This document shows positions 23,301 through 34,800 of a stretch of 64,000 nt of DNA, one piece after another. The DNA is taken from assembly GCF_050003625.1 (NCBI RefSeq), contig NC_134398.1:203416583-203480582 (forward strand), read 5' to 3'. Source of the DNA: Haematobia irritans. Lineage: Eukaryota > Arthropoda > Insecta > Diptera > Muscidae. Below the pieces are notes generated by a model, which did not search any database, was not told the DNA's origin, and saw nothing but the letters and a program-made list of their open reading frames with translations. Positions within the stretch are counted from its first letter, which is position 1. Every line of letters begins with the position of its first letter. The translations under genes were made by a program, and so were the position numbers.

Positions 23301-24410
23301 AAAATTTTTTACAAAATTTTCAATAGAAATAAAATTTTGACAAAATTTTCTATAGAAATAAAATTTTGACAAAATTTTCTATAGAAATAAAATTTCGATA
23401 AAAGTTTCTATAGAAATAAAATTTAAAAAAAAATTTCTATAGAAGTAAAGTTTAACAAAAATTTCTATAGAAATAAAATGTTGACAAAAGATTTCCAATA
23501 GAAATAAAATTTTGGCAAAATTTTCTATAGAAATAAAATTTTGACAAAACTTTCTATACAAATAAAATTTTTACAAAATTTTCTATAGAAATACAATTTC
23601 GTCAAAATTTTCTATAGAAATAAAATTTTGACAAAATTTTCTACAGAAATAAAATTTCGACAAAAGATTTCCAATAGAAATAAAATTTTGGCAAAATTTT
23701 TAAAAGAAATAAAATTTCTACAAAATTTTCAAAAGAAATAAAATTTCTACAAAATTGTCTATAGAAATAAAATTTTGACAAAATTTTTTATAGAAATAAA
23801 ATTTTAGCAAACTTTTCTATGGAAACGGCCGATCTTTCGGCCACATACATTTATGTCGCACTCATACTTACGTTGTTAGTAAACTTTTCATTTCGAAAGT
23901 ATGATGACCATCGCCATTCTCTTCTTGTAATTTTTGCGACATGTGACCAATTAGTTTCTGAGCAACATCATCCACGGTATCGAACATTGCTTTCAATTTA
24001 CCCGATGAAAATGAAGGTGTTAATTTTGCTCTCAATGAACGCCAACGTTGACCTTTTAAACTTAGTAAATTTGCTGACATGGGATTGTATTCCTCGTCCA
24101 CATAGATGCCACGATCATGAAAATGTTCAAAGGCTGATGTCATTACCTGACGAGTCAATTCGGCATCTCTAATTAGGATGGTGGGTTTGAAGAGTAAATA
24201 AATGCCCACAAATTTATTGTGGAATTTTTTATAGATTTCCGCCAATGCCAGACCCATGGGTAATTCTTGACGACCAACTTTGTGCAAAGAACCATAGACG
24301 ATGGAAGGTTGATTATCGCAGGCAATACCCAAACGTTTCCATTTGGAATAATGACGTCGTGTCAAAACGAAGATAAAACCAATCACAATAACTACGGAAA
24401 ATATAAACAT
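17397..24410 (-). CDS. Cyp6d-like: Cytochrome P450, CYP6D-like (gene 1)
   Basis: A heme-thiolate monooxygenase of the ER membrane; CYP6 enzymes oxidise xenobiotics and some endogenous lipophiles. Exons (minus): 24410-23872, 18660-18505, 18438-17963, 17897-17649, 17578-17397. All introns are GT-AG and the sum is 1602 nt (533 codons plus TAG), slightly longer than the usual ~500-520. Visible: N-terminal membrane anchor (residues 1-17), helix C WRSLR (123-127), I-helix AGSETT (329-334), ETLR (391-394), PERF (447-450), and heme-binding FGQGPRQCIA with Cys472; the final Ala in place of the usual Gly is also seen in CYP6D proteins as I recall them. Residues ~284-297 are an acidic insert (EDGEKEEDDDAGEN) absent from gene 2, making exon 3 nine codons longer. 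Intron 1 is 5211 bp of repeats; the others are 65-70 bp. No AATAAA was found below the stop, where LINE-derived DNA begins. Subfamily assignment rests on recalled CYP6D blocks. Confidence 0.9.
18900..20650 (-). repeat. 29-bp repeat array (A-element type) in P450 intron 1
   Basis: Plus strand shows the complement of the A-element monomer (TTTGTCAAAATTTTATTTCT), repeated about 60 times with point changes and small deletions. No hAT-like ends are visible at either border, so this is a truncated array. It lies wholly inside intron 1 of P450 gene 1. Confidence 0.85.
20715..21730 (+). mobile_element. DINE-like family B fragment, split by an A element
   Basis: It begins ACGGCCGTAAGTTCGGCAAA and CCACCATGGATTGCG, the left terminal block also present at 40049. 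It is interrupted at about 21058-21436 by a small A element and continues with family-B unit sequence (GATCGGTTTATCTGCGGGCT) until the next 29-bp array. It lies inside P450 intron 1. Confidence 0.75.
21058..21436 (+). mobile_element. Short A element
   Basis: The left border carries GGCAGATTTTTTACTGTTTG and GGTAGAATTCTTGATGTTTT, the same subterminal block as the (inverted) right end of the complete element at 53853-55329. The right border ends GACTCGAGTGGCAATCGTGG. About eight 29-bp monomers lie between. It sits inside a family-B element. Confidence 0.75.
21725..23822 (+). repeat. 29-bp repeat array in P450 intron 1
   Basis: Some 70 variants of the A-element monomer in plus orientation, opposite to the array at 18.9-20.7 kb. 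Poly-A stretches (23060-23100) and local repeats of blocks such as GATTTCCAATAGAAATAAAA are present. It ends about 50 bp before the splice donor of exon 1 (23871). Confidence 0.85.
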
Positions 24411-24535
24411 TTTCGAATTTTTATTCCAATGCTAAATGCCTAAATTCACGTCTTTTTGTAGTAGCGAATATGTCAGTACTGATGATTTGCTGCCCCATTT
24501 GCACTTTCTATCTTCACAGCCATATCAAATGATCT

Positions 24536-24544
24536 CTATATATG
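24536..24544 (-). promoter_or_regulatory. Candidate TATA box of P450 gene 1
   Basis: On the minus strand CATATATAG lies about 125 bp upstream of the ATG at 24410. Its position would give a 5' untranslated region of about 95-100 nt. It is the only TATA-like element in the proximal upstream sequence; assignment is by position only. Confidence 0.4.
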
Positions 24545-25299
24545 TGCCAACTGACATTACCTATTCACATATCAATGAATACTGGGTTGACTGCAATTTT
24601 TGAACAATAAGGAAATATTTGTTGGCTGATATTTTTATTCGCATTTCGAGATAAGATTATTTTGTGATTCTCTGGAGGATCTCTTAAATTGAGTTTTTTA
24701 AAAAATATTTTTATAATATCATTTTTTTTTACAGATTACTGACCCAGAAACTATTTTCAATTTTTCCATTACATCCCTATATACATCGAGGGTTAACTAA
24801 ATAGTTCAGTTTCAGTTCAGTTTTGTATGTTGCTATGGCATCATTGCAGAATTCAATTTTAATTTTTTGATTTCACTATGTTTTGTGGTGTGTGTGTGGG
24901 GGGGGGGGGGGTCACAGAGGCCTAAGATTTGCACACGCGATTTGTGATTAAAATTGAGATGCCTTTGTAAACGTATGAATGGGGGTATATAAAATTCGTG
25001 ATATTGACATTTGCAGCCTTTAAATTAACCTCCTTTCCGGAATTAAGCATATTAAAGAGATACCAGGAAAAGAATTTGTTCATATAAAAATTTTAACTAT
25101 TTTTTGAAGATGAAGAAATATAATTATTTTTGGCGTTGTTAGGGGTTAGGTAGCCGTATAGAAAAATTTAAAAAAAATAAATTTCCAGGGATGCATATGG
25201 AGAAAGGATTAAAATATATTGTTTAATTTTTTTAAATTTATTTTTTTAATTTAATTTTGTTTTTTTTGCTTAGAATTGAATATTTTAAGGGAAATAAAA
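24545..25299. other. Intergenic between the P450 genes, with a G14 tract
   Basis: AT-rich, no credible gene. It contains a TGTGTGTG run directly followed by fourteen G (24898-24911), which is striking in this composition. Confidence 0.5.
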
Positions 25300-25767
25300 T
25301 TTTTGCGAGGTTTCTCCTAATCGCTCTATTAAAAAATTAATTTAATTTCCAGATCATTAAAATATGTTTTTCTTACAATAGTTTGGATTTTTGAGGATGT
25401 GGAATGATTTTTTTTTGTTTTTTTGGGAATGGTAACGGTAAACCCCCTTTTGGATAGAGAACCTTTATATTTTTTGCTTAGGAGATACAAGCAAAATAAG
25501 TTTTTCATACAAGAATTTCTTTTTTTTAAGCATTTTCATTAAAATTTTAATTCTTTCGGGTGGTCCCCTTTTCGATCAAATGGAGCATAGCTAAGGAGAT
25601 ACGAACAAAATAGCAGATACAAAAAATGGATTCTAAAATTTTTTTGTTTATAATTTTAGTTTTAAAATAAATTTTTCATATAAGAATTTGAAATGAAAAT
25701 TTTAATTTTTTTGGGTGGTCTTCTTTTCGATCAAATGGAGCATATTTAAGGAAATGCGAACAAAATC
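25300..25767. repeat. Degenerate dispersed/tandem repeat, first block
   Basis: Recurrent phrase TTCGATCAAATGGAGCATA, then AAGGAGATACGA(G/A)CAAAAT and TTTTTCATAT.A.AATTT. The same text returns at 27666-29387 and 31480-31740, so one old repeat field was split by DINE-like insertions. Confidence 0.6.
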
Positions 25768-27665
25768 GTTTTTATACCCTAAACCACATAGTGGTCAGGG
25801 TATAATAAGTTTGATCGGCCAAAAAATGTGCCTACCAGAAATATTGATTTTAGACCCCATAAAATATATACCGATCGCCGCAGAATCACCTCCTGAGTCG
25901 ATCTAGCGCTTGGTGTCCGTCCGTCCGTCCGTCCGTCTGTCCATGTATTTGTTGTTCACAAGATTCCGGTCACAATTATTAACCGATTTTGATGAAATTT
26001 GGTGCAGGGAGTTTGTTGGACACAAGGACGAACGCTATTGAATTTGGAAGAAATCGGATCAAATTTAGATATAGCTCCCATATATATGTATCGCCCGATT
26101 TCGACAAATGGGGTCACGTTGCGCTTTTTTTCAAACGAATCGTCACCAAATTTGGCAAAAGGTAATCTTTTCCATCGCCCTTCAAGTGTGCAAAATTTCA
26201 TCCAAATCGGTTCAGATTTAGATATAGCTCTCATATATATGTATCGCCCGATTTTCCCAAATTTGGCCACAAAACCTTTATTTATCAACCGATCTTACTC
26301 AAAGTTGGCTAAATATAATCTTCTATAGCACTAACTATATGTGCAAAAAATCATCGAAATCGGTTCAGATTTAGCTATAGCTCCCATATATATGTACTGC
26401 CCGATTTTTCTAAATTTGGCCATAAAACCCTTATTTATCAACCGATCTTACTCAAATTTGGCTAAATGTAGTCTTCTATAGCACTAACTATATGTGCAAA
26501 AAATCATCGAAATCGGTTCAGATTTATATATAGCTCCCATATATATGTATAGCCCGATTTTCCCAAATTTGGCCATAGAACCCTTATTTATTAACCGATC
26601 TTACTAAAAGTTGGCTAGATCCAGTCCTCTATAGTACTTACTATATGTGCAAAATTTCATCGAAATCGGTTCAGATGTAGATATAACTCCCATATATGTA
26701 TCACCTGATTTTGAAAAATTCGCCCCTAATAACCTTATGTTTGACCATACAGGCCTCATTTCTTAACTGATCTTACTCAAATCTTGCACAAGGTAACCTT
26801 TTGTGGTATTAATCAAACCCGCAAAATATTATGCAGATTGGTTCAGATTTAGATATAGCTTCCATATATATGCATCGCTCGATTTTCCCAAATTTGGCCA
26901 TAGTACTCTTATTTATTAACCAATTGTACTCAAATTTCAAATTTTGATGTACTAGCCGATCGTATACGTTATACGTACTTGTAGCTCTTACATAAGAATA
27001 TTGCTCGATTTTTACAAATTTGTATTTATTACCCACAATAATTTAACGATTTTCTCTTTTTTAATAATGGGCTCAATATTAGTGGCATACTAACTCCTTC
27101 TGTGGAATTTTTTCTCAAAATTTTATTTCTATAGAATTTATTGTCAAAATTTTATTTCTATAGAAAATTTTCTCACAAAAATTTGTTTATAGAAACTTTT
27201 TCCAAAATTTTATTTTTATAGAGATTTAACAAAAAAGATTACTAATTTGGGTAGAATTCTACCAACTGTGGCAACCGTGGTGGTAATACAAATTTATATT
27301 CTAAGTTATATACGTTGCATATTCATGTTTTAAGATAATAAAGTACTTAGAACCATTTTTGTTTTGTAAAATTTTTTAAATTTAACGAAAAATATAGTAG
27401 GGAAAATTGTTTGGGAATGTATGGGAAAGTAGGGAACTTTTTTGTCCTTGTAGGGTAAACCGAACATTTGCCGTGGCAACATTGACTATTAGCTATAGTC
27501 AGATTGACACAAAGCACCCATAGACATGTACCCTTTAATTTTCTTAAATATGCAACTGCGGTTTATCTCTTAGACCTATATGTTACCCCACAAATGCTTA
27601 TGATTACTAATTCTGTAATGGTGGTTTAGGGCTCCGCCCGACTTTCTACTTTACTTACTTGTTTC
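25768..27665 (+). mobile_element. DINE-like element, family D
   Basis: The left end is a hairpin: TATACCCTAAACCACATAGT followed by GGTCAGGGTATA. Next come GAGTCGATCTAGC, a GTCCGTCC microsatellite (25917-25940) and about six diverged ~150-bp units marked by ACCGATCTTACTCAAA and ATAGCTCCCATATATATGTA. The right end reads GGGCTCCGCCCGACTTTCTA then ACTTGTTT, the inverted form of the left end of family E at 50106. An A-element remnant is inserted near 27105-27279. Confidence 0.75.
27105..27279 (+). mobile_element. A-element remnant
   Basis: A few monomers in mixed orientation followed by the intact terminal block GTAGAATTCTACCAACTGTG and GCAACCGTG. The other end is lost. Confidence 0.6.
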
Positions 27666-29387
27666 ATATAAAATTGAATATTTCAAGGAATATAAAATTT
27701 TTGTGGGGGTGCTCCTTATCGCTCTATTATTTTTTTTTTGCTCTAGGACATATATTTAAAAAATATATTTTTGATAAAAAATGGGATATTTGAAGTTTTT
27801 TTTATTTAGAATATATTTGGAATTTTTTGAGAATTTTCAATGAAATTTACTTTTTTTGGAATGGTCACGGCAAAATGCAATTTAAAATTTACTTTAGCTG
27901 GAATTTTAATTTTTTGAGTTGATCTCCAATTATTTTTTTTTTGCTTGGAATGACTCCGACAAGCCTCTTTTCGGGATCTACGGAGAATATTATTTTTTTT
28001 TTCTCTAAAACTCATATAGGTTTTTTACTTTAATATGCCAATTTTTAGCGATTTTTTTTTTCATTTTAATTTTATGGGGTTGTCTCGAAAAAATCTCGAA
28101 AAAATTTAGAGATGATCAGATGATTAACCTCATTTTTGCTCTACAGAGAAGTTTCATAACACTTTTTTGTTTGTTTCTTACTCTAGGACACATCCTTCAG
28201 AAGATACAGGAAAAATAGAGTTTTGATATATAAAACAGAGTTTTGATATTTAAATTGTTGTTTTTTTTTAATTTGAATTTTTGGGGTTTGTCTCGAATTA
28301 ATCTACTTTTCGATCATGGGGTGCATATTTAAGGAAATATGAGTAAAATAAAATTTTCATATAAAAGTTTTTTTTTTAGATTTTCAAGGAAATTTTATGG
28401 GGATGGGATTTTATTGGATTAACCTTATTTTCGCTCCTCTTAGAATTTTCAATTTGTTTTTGCTGTACGACATATATTTGTGCAGATACGAGCAAATTTT
28501 ATTTTGAAAATTTATATTTTATGAAAATGTTCCTCAAAATTTTGGTTTCGATTTATCTTCGTTTCAATCAAGTATTGTATATTTGTGGAGATATGATTAA
28601 GGAAAGTTGTTCATATAGTTGAAGTTAAGTTTTTTAAGGAATTTAAGGAAATATATTTTTTTTTTTGGAATGATCACGGTTAAGTCCCTGTTTGGCTCTA
28701 CGGAGAAATTTTAAGCAAAGTAAGTTTTCAATAAAAAATTAATTTTTCAAGAATTTTTAAGAAATTTAACTTAATTTTTGGAAATGGTCTCGATAAACCT
28801 CAATTTCGTTCTGCAGAGAATTTTCATAAAAAAAATTGTTTTTGATATGGGAATTTTGAAGATTTTCACTAAAATTTTAATTTTTGGGTATGGTCTCGAA
28901 TTAACCTATTTCTCGATCGAACCTATTTTTCGATGCATATTTAAGAAAATATGAGTAAAATAAATTTTTGACATAAAAATTTATTTTTATTATTGAGGAT
29001 TTGCAAGAAAATTAAATTTTAGTGGGGATGTGCACGATTTATCTCCTTTTCACTCAACTGATTGTATGAGAACTTTCCTTAAAATTTTGATTTTTTTTGG
29101 GAAGACCACTAAAGGGTGCTTATATAAGCAGATAAGTTTTTCATATACAAATCATGATTTTTCATTTTAGATTTTCATGATTTTTGATTTTCAAAGAAAT
29201 ATTTTTTTGACTCTTTGGTATATTTGTTGTTTGTTTGCTCTTGGTCATATATTAAAAGATTAAAAGATGTGACACAAATATATTTTTGTGATATAAAAGT
29301 TTGGATTTTTTGCTCCAGGGTTCATATTTAAGGAGCTAAAACTATTTTTAGATATAAAATATATAAAATGTTATTTTCGCTCTAAGA
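27666..29387. repeat. Degenerate repeat field, second block
   Basis: Continues the text of 25300-25767: GGTCTCGAATTAACCT, TCGATC....TGCATATTTAAGGA and ATGAGTAAAATAAA recur about every 150-300 bp with heavy divergence. No gene seen. Confidence 0.55.
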
Positions 29388-31271
29388 TTTTTATACCCAC
29401 CACCATAGAATGGTGACGGGGGTATAATAAGTTTGTCATTCCGTTTGTAACACATCGAATATCGATTTCCGACTATATAAAGTATATATATTCTTGATCA
29501 GGGAGAAATTCTAAGACGATATAACGATGTCCGTCTGTCCGTCTGTCTGTCTGTTGTAATCACGCTACAGTCTTCAATAATGAAGCAATCGTGCTGAAAT
29601 TTTGCACAAACTCGTCTTTTGTCTGCAGGCAGGTCAAGTTCGAACATGGGCTATATCGGTCCAAGTTTTGATATAGTCCCCATATAAATCGACCTCCCGA
29701 TTTGGGGTCTTGACCTTATATAAATCGTAGTTTTTATCCAATTTGCCTGAAATTTTAAATCTAGAGGTATTTTATGACCATAAAGAGGTGTGCCAAAAAT
29801 GGTGGGTATCGGGCCATGTAGCCCCATATAGACCGATCTCCCAATTTTACTTCTTGGGCTTATAGAAACCGCAGTTTTTATTCAATTTACCTGAAATTGG
29901 AAATCTAGAGGTATTGTAAGACCACAAATACGTGTGCCAAAAATTGTGAGTATCGGTCCATATTTTGGTATAGCCCCCATATAGACCGATCTTCCGATTT
30001 GGGGTCTTGGGCTTATAGAAACCGCAGTTTTTATCCAATTTACCTGAAATAGGAAATCGAGAGGTACTTTAGAACCGTAAAGAGGTGTGCCAAAAATGGT
30101 GAGCATCGGTCCATGTTTTGGTATAGCCCCCATATAGACCGATCTCCCGATTTTACTTCTGGGGCTTATAGAAACCGCAGTTTTTATCCAATTTACCTGA
30201 AATTGGAAATCGAGAGGTACTTTAGAACCATAAAGAGGTGTGCCAAAAATGGTGAGCATCGGTCCATGTTTTGGAATGGTCTCCATATAAATCGACCTCC
30301 CGGTTTGGGGTCTTGGGCTTATAGAAATCGTAGTTTTTATCCAATTTGCCTGAAATTTTAAATCTAGAGGTACTTGAGGACCATCAAAAGGCGTGCCGAA
30401 AATGGTCCGTATCGTTCCATGTTTTGGTATAGCCCCCATATAGACCGGTCTCCCGATTTTACATCTTGGGTTTATAGAATCCGTAGTTTATATACAATTT
30501 GTCTGAAATTGGAAATTTATATGTATTTTGGGACCATAAAGAGGTGTGCCACAAATGGTGAGTATCGGTCCATGTTTTGGTATAGCCCCTATATAGACCG
30601 ATATCCCGATTTTACTTCTTGGGCTTATAGAATCCGAAGTTTTTATCCAATTTGTTGAAATTGGAAATCTAGAGGTATTTTCGTGCCATAAAGTGGTGTA
30701 CCGAAAACGGTGAGTATCGGTCCATATTTTAGTATAGCCCCCATAAGAACGATCTCCCGATTTAACTCCTTGGGTTTCTAGAAACCGTAGTTTTTATCCG
30801 ATTTGCCTGAAATTGTAAATATTGTCGTATTTTAGGCTCACAAAAACATGTATCGGATTAAGTTTTTATCGGTCCTTTTGGTAATGCCTCCATATAGACC
30901 GGCTTCACTTCTTGAGGGTATAGAAGGCGCACTGATCATGAAAATTACTTGAAACTCAATGTAAAACTTCCAGATTTTACTTCTGGGGTGAATCTACAGA
31001 TTTCATATTTCAAATCAAGACGTTATTTTACAATTTTCTTGCACACTTACAAGAGATGTTAATGATTCCTCTAAAACTCAAACAAAAATGGTTCTCATAA
31101 ATCCAGAATCTGATATAGTCCTCATAGGTGAAATCTTTAAATTTATCTTCGGGAAGTGTCCTCAAGTCCTCAAGCCCTCCTGAAATTTCAAAGGAAACCC
31201 TAATATTTGGTTCATGGTGGTGGGTATTTAAGATTCGGCCCGGCGAACTTTCTGCTGTATATACTTGTTTT
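29388..31271 (+). mobile_element. DINE-1-like element, family C copy 1
   Basis: Starts with a hairpin (TTATACCCACCACCATAGAA, TGGTGACGGGGGTATAA). Then follow ATATAAAGTATATATATTCT and TGATCAGGG, a TCCGTCTGTCCGTCTG microsatellite and about nine ~150-bp units (keywords ATAGCCCCCATATAGACCGA and GGGCTTATAGAAACCGCAG). It ends GATTCGGCCCGGCGAACTTT, then TATATACTTGTTT. The block ATATAAAGTATATATATTCT-TGATCAGG is, as I recall it, shared with Drosophila DINE-1/INE-1. No target duplication is evident, as expected for Helitron relatives. A sister copy is at 60627-62526. Confidence 0.82.
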
Positions 31272-31279
31272 TTTTTTTT

Positions 31280-31470
31280 AATTTTTTAAGGATCCAATTA
31301 ATTTTTATTGAAATCTCTTCAATCACAAAATTATAGTATCAATCACCAAATTCATTTAAAAAACTAATTATTACTTTATTATTATTATATTATTATTATT
31401 AAAAAAATAATTGATACAATTAAGCTTTGTGATTGATTTTTGATTTAATTAAAAATTTTGTTGAATATTA
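31280..31470. mobile_element. MITE, 'CAATCAC' family, diverged copy
   Basis: Shares TCTTCAATCACAAAATTATA, GTATCAATCACCAAA and TTGTGATTGATTTTTG with the copies at 49916-50105 and 52307-52529. It includes a TTA/ATT trinucleotide run near 31374-31400. Confidence 0.6.
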
Positions 31471-31843
31471 AAAAAAATAAATTTTTCGTATCAAAATTTA
31501 GATTTTTTAAAGGAAAGGAAAATTGGACTTGAAAATGCAAAGAGAATGAAGTTCATATTTTTGTGGGTGTGATTTTTTTTCTCTCCGTAGAGTTAAAATT
31601 CATAAACATTTTAATCCATATTTAAAGAGCTACACAAAAAAAAAACATCTCAAGTCTATCTCTTTTACGATCAAATGGTGCATGTTTAAGGAGCTATGTG
31701 CAAAATAAGATTTTCTTATAAACATTTTTTTACATTTAACTTTATTGCGATTAACCTTCTTTATTTATTTATAATTAATTCCTAATTTTTGTTAATAAGA
31801 GTTGGTGGTAATTTTTTGCAAATAACATAAGTGTATCACTATT

Positions 31844-31849
31844 TTTATT
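31844..31849 (-). terminator. Candidate poly(A) signal of P450 gene 2
   Basis: AATAAA on the minus strand, 29 nt beyond the stop codon at 31878-31880. Short 3' untranslated regions are common in fly P450 genes. Confidence 0.5.
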
Positions 31850-31877
31850 TTTAATGACACTTTTTTTGTGCCACTTT

Positions 31878-34800
31878 TTAGAAATTTTCAACATTATCAT
31901 GTGACCTCTTGGAAAATGTCACTAGCAAACCATTTTTTGGTACTAGAACTGGTGCTGAATGAAATTGAAATTCCACTTCCTTTTGAGGCATATTTTGGAT
32001 ATTGAAATTCATAAGAATTTTCGCCAATACAGCTTTAACATTTACCATACCCATACGTTGAGCTAGAAAAATTCGAAATAAAGATTTAGTTCATTGTAGA
32101 GAGCTTTACTAAATTATTCATATATACAAACCAATACATTGACGAGGTCCTTGACCAAAGGGCATATATGCAATGGGATTATAGTCCATTTGATCTTTGG
32201 CAAATCGTTCTGGTCTATATTCTAAGGGGTTGGGAAAATATTCAGGATCTCGATGGAGGGAAAAAAGTGAAACAACTATGGCGGTTCCCTTTTTAATGAA
32301 ATATTTGGATTCGGGGACCTGGTAGTCTTGGGTACATTCACGATTCAAAAAAGGTAGAGCTGGATATTTGCGAAGGGTTTCTGGAAATATAAAAAAGAAA
32401 TTAAAAACGCGAACATAGTTTTAGCCAAAGACAATAGAGAAGAAAAAATGGATGGTCTATAAATAGTCGTAATTTTTAATTTAATTTTTTTCATTTAAGA
32501 TTTTTATTTAAAAATATATATATGGGTTTTATTATTTCTGGTCTTCTTACCCATTATACATAGATCCAAATAAGGCATATCCTGTATTGCATCATAGGTT
32601 AGGCGCTCTTTCACGTTGAGACCATGTTTCTTCACGGCCTTATCAACATCATCTTGCACCTTCCCTAATACATCGGGATTCATAGCCAGCTCATACAGGG
32701 TATAAGCAGCCGTTGCACTTGTCGTCTCCGATCCAGCCATATAGAAAATAAATGCGTTTGCAGCTATAACATCAATTGACATTGATTTGAAATCTTCGGC
32801 AGCAGTTTCCACAGCACTCCATAGTTGATCAGAGTCATCACTAATTTTCCCAGTATTTCGCAATTGAATAAATAATTGCAGAAGATCCTTACGTATGACA
32901 CCATGCCGTTCACGATATTCGATAGTTTGCTGGACAATATCTCTCAAGCGATATGTAATGGCATCTCGAACACCAAGACGGCAAAGAATATTGCATACAC
33001 TGAAAAGGCATATAACAAATACACAGCGCTAATTATTCGGCTAATGACTACATTTTCTACAGAAATAAAATGTTGACAAAATTTTATATCAAAATACAAT
33101 TTTGACAAAATTTTCTATAAAAATAAAATTTTGACAAACTTTTTCTATAGCAATAAAATTTTGTCACAATTTTCCATAGAAGTAAAATTTTGACAAGAAT
33201 TTCTACAGATATAAAATTGTGATAAAATTTTCTATAGAAATAAAATTTTTACAAAATGTTCTATAGAAATAAAATTTTCTATAGAAATAAAATATTGACA
33301 CTATTTTCTACAGAAATAAAAATTTGACAAAATTTTCTACAGAAATAAAAGTTTGAAAAAACTTTTACAAAAATTTATATAGAAATAAAATTTTTAAACA
33401 ATTTTCTGTAGAAATAAAATTTTGACAAAATTTTCTATAGAAATAAAATTTTGACATTACTTTCCACGGAAATAAAATTTTGACGAAATTTTCTATAAAA
33501 ATAAAATTTTGACAAATTTTTTTATAGAAATAAAATTGTGACAACATTTTCTACAGAAATAAAATTTTGACAAAATTTTTTATAGAAATATAATTTTGAA
33601 AAAATTTTTCTAAAGAAATCTAATTTTGACAAATTTTTCTATAGAAATAAAATTATGACAAACATTTTTATAGAAATAAAAGTTTGACAATATGTTCTAT
33701 AAAAATAAAATTTTGAGGAAATTTTTTATAGAACTAAAATTTTAAGGAAATTTTCTATAGAAATAAAATTTTCCCAAAAAGTTTCAATAGAAATACAATA
33801 TTGAAAAAATTTTCATCACAAATAAAATTTTGACTAAATTTTCGATAGAAATAAAAGTTTGAAAATTTTTCTATAGAAATAAAATTTTTTATAGAAATAA
33901 AATTTTGACATTGCTTTCCATAGAAATAAAATTTTGACAAAATTTTCTATAAAACTAAAATTTTGACAAAATGTTCTATAGAAAAAAATTTTGAAAAAAT
34001 TTTCTATAGAAATAAAATTTTGACAAAATTTTTCTACAGAAATAAAATTTTGACAAAATTTTTCTATAGGAATAAAATTTTGATAAAGTTTTTCTATAGA
34101 AATAAAATGTTAACAAATTTTTCTATAGAAATAAAATTTTGACAAATTTTTCCACTGAAATAAAATTGTGATAAAACTTTCTATAGAAAAAAATGTTGAA
34201 AAAATCTTCTATAGAAATAAAATTTTGACAAAAACGTTCTATATAAATAAAATTGTGACAAAATTTTTCTATAGAAAAAAAATTTTGACAACATTTTTCT
34301 ATAGAAATAAATTTTTAACAAAATTTTCTATAGAAAAAAATTTTGAAAAAATTTTCTATAGAAATAAAATGTTGACAAAATTTTTCTATAGAAATAAAAT
34401 GTTGACAAAATTTTCTCTAGAAATAAAATTGTTATAAAATTTTTTATAGTAATAAAATCTTGACAAAATTTTCTACAGAAATAAAATTAAAAAAAAAAAA
34501 AAAATTTTAAATTTTCAAAAAATAAAATTTTCAAAAAATTTTTTATAGAAATAAAATTTTGACAAAGTTTTCTATAGGAATAAAATTTTGACAAAATTTT
34601 CTAAAGAAATAAAATTTTTTAAAAATTTTCTATAGAAAAAAATTTTTAAAAAATTTTCTATAGAAAAAAATTTTCTATAGAAATCAAATTTTTAAAAAAA
34701 TTTCTATAGAAATAACATTTTGACAATATTTTCTATAGAAATACAATTTGGACAAAATTTTCTATAAAAATAAAATATGGACGAAATTTTCTATAGAAAT

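Noticed and set aside
23819..24172. Plus-strand frame of 117 codons
   Set aside because: It overlaps exon 1 of P450 gene 1 on the opposite strand, whose P450 motifs are clear.
29882..30439. 185-codon minus-strand frame with repeated GAIPKHGPMLTIFGTPL-like text
   Set aside because: Another product of in-frame ~150-bp units in a DINE-like element; a similar frame appears in the sister copy at 61607-62011.
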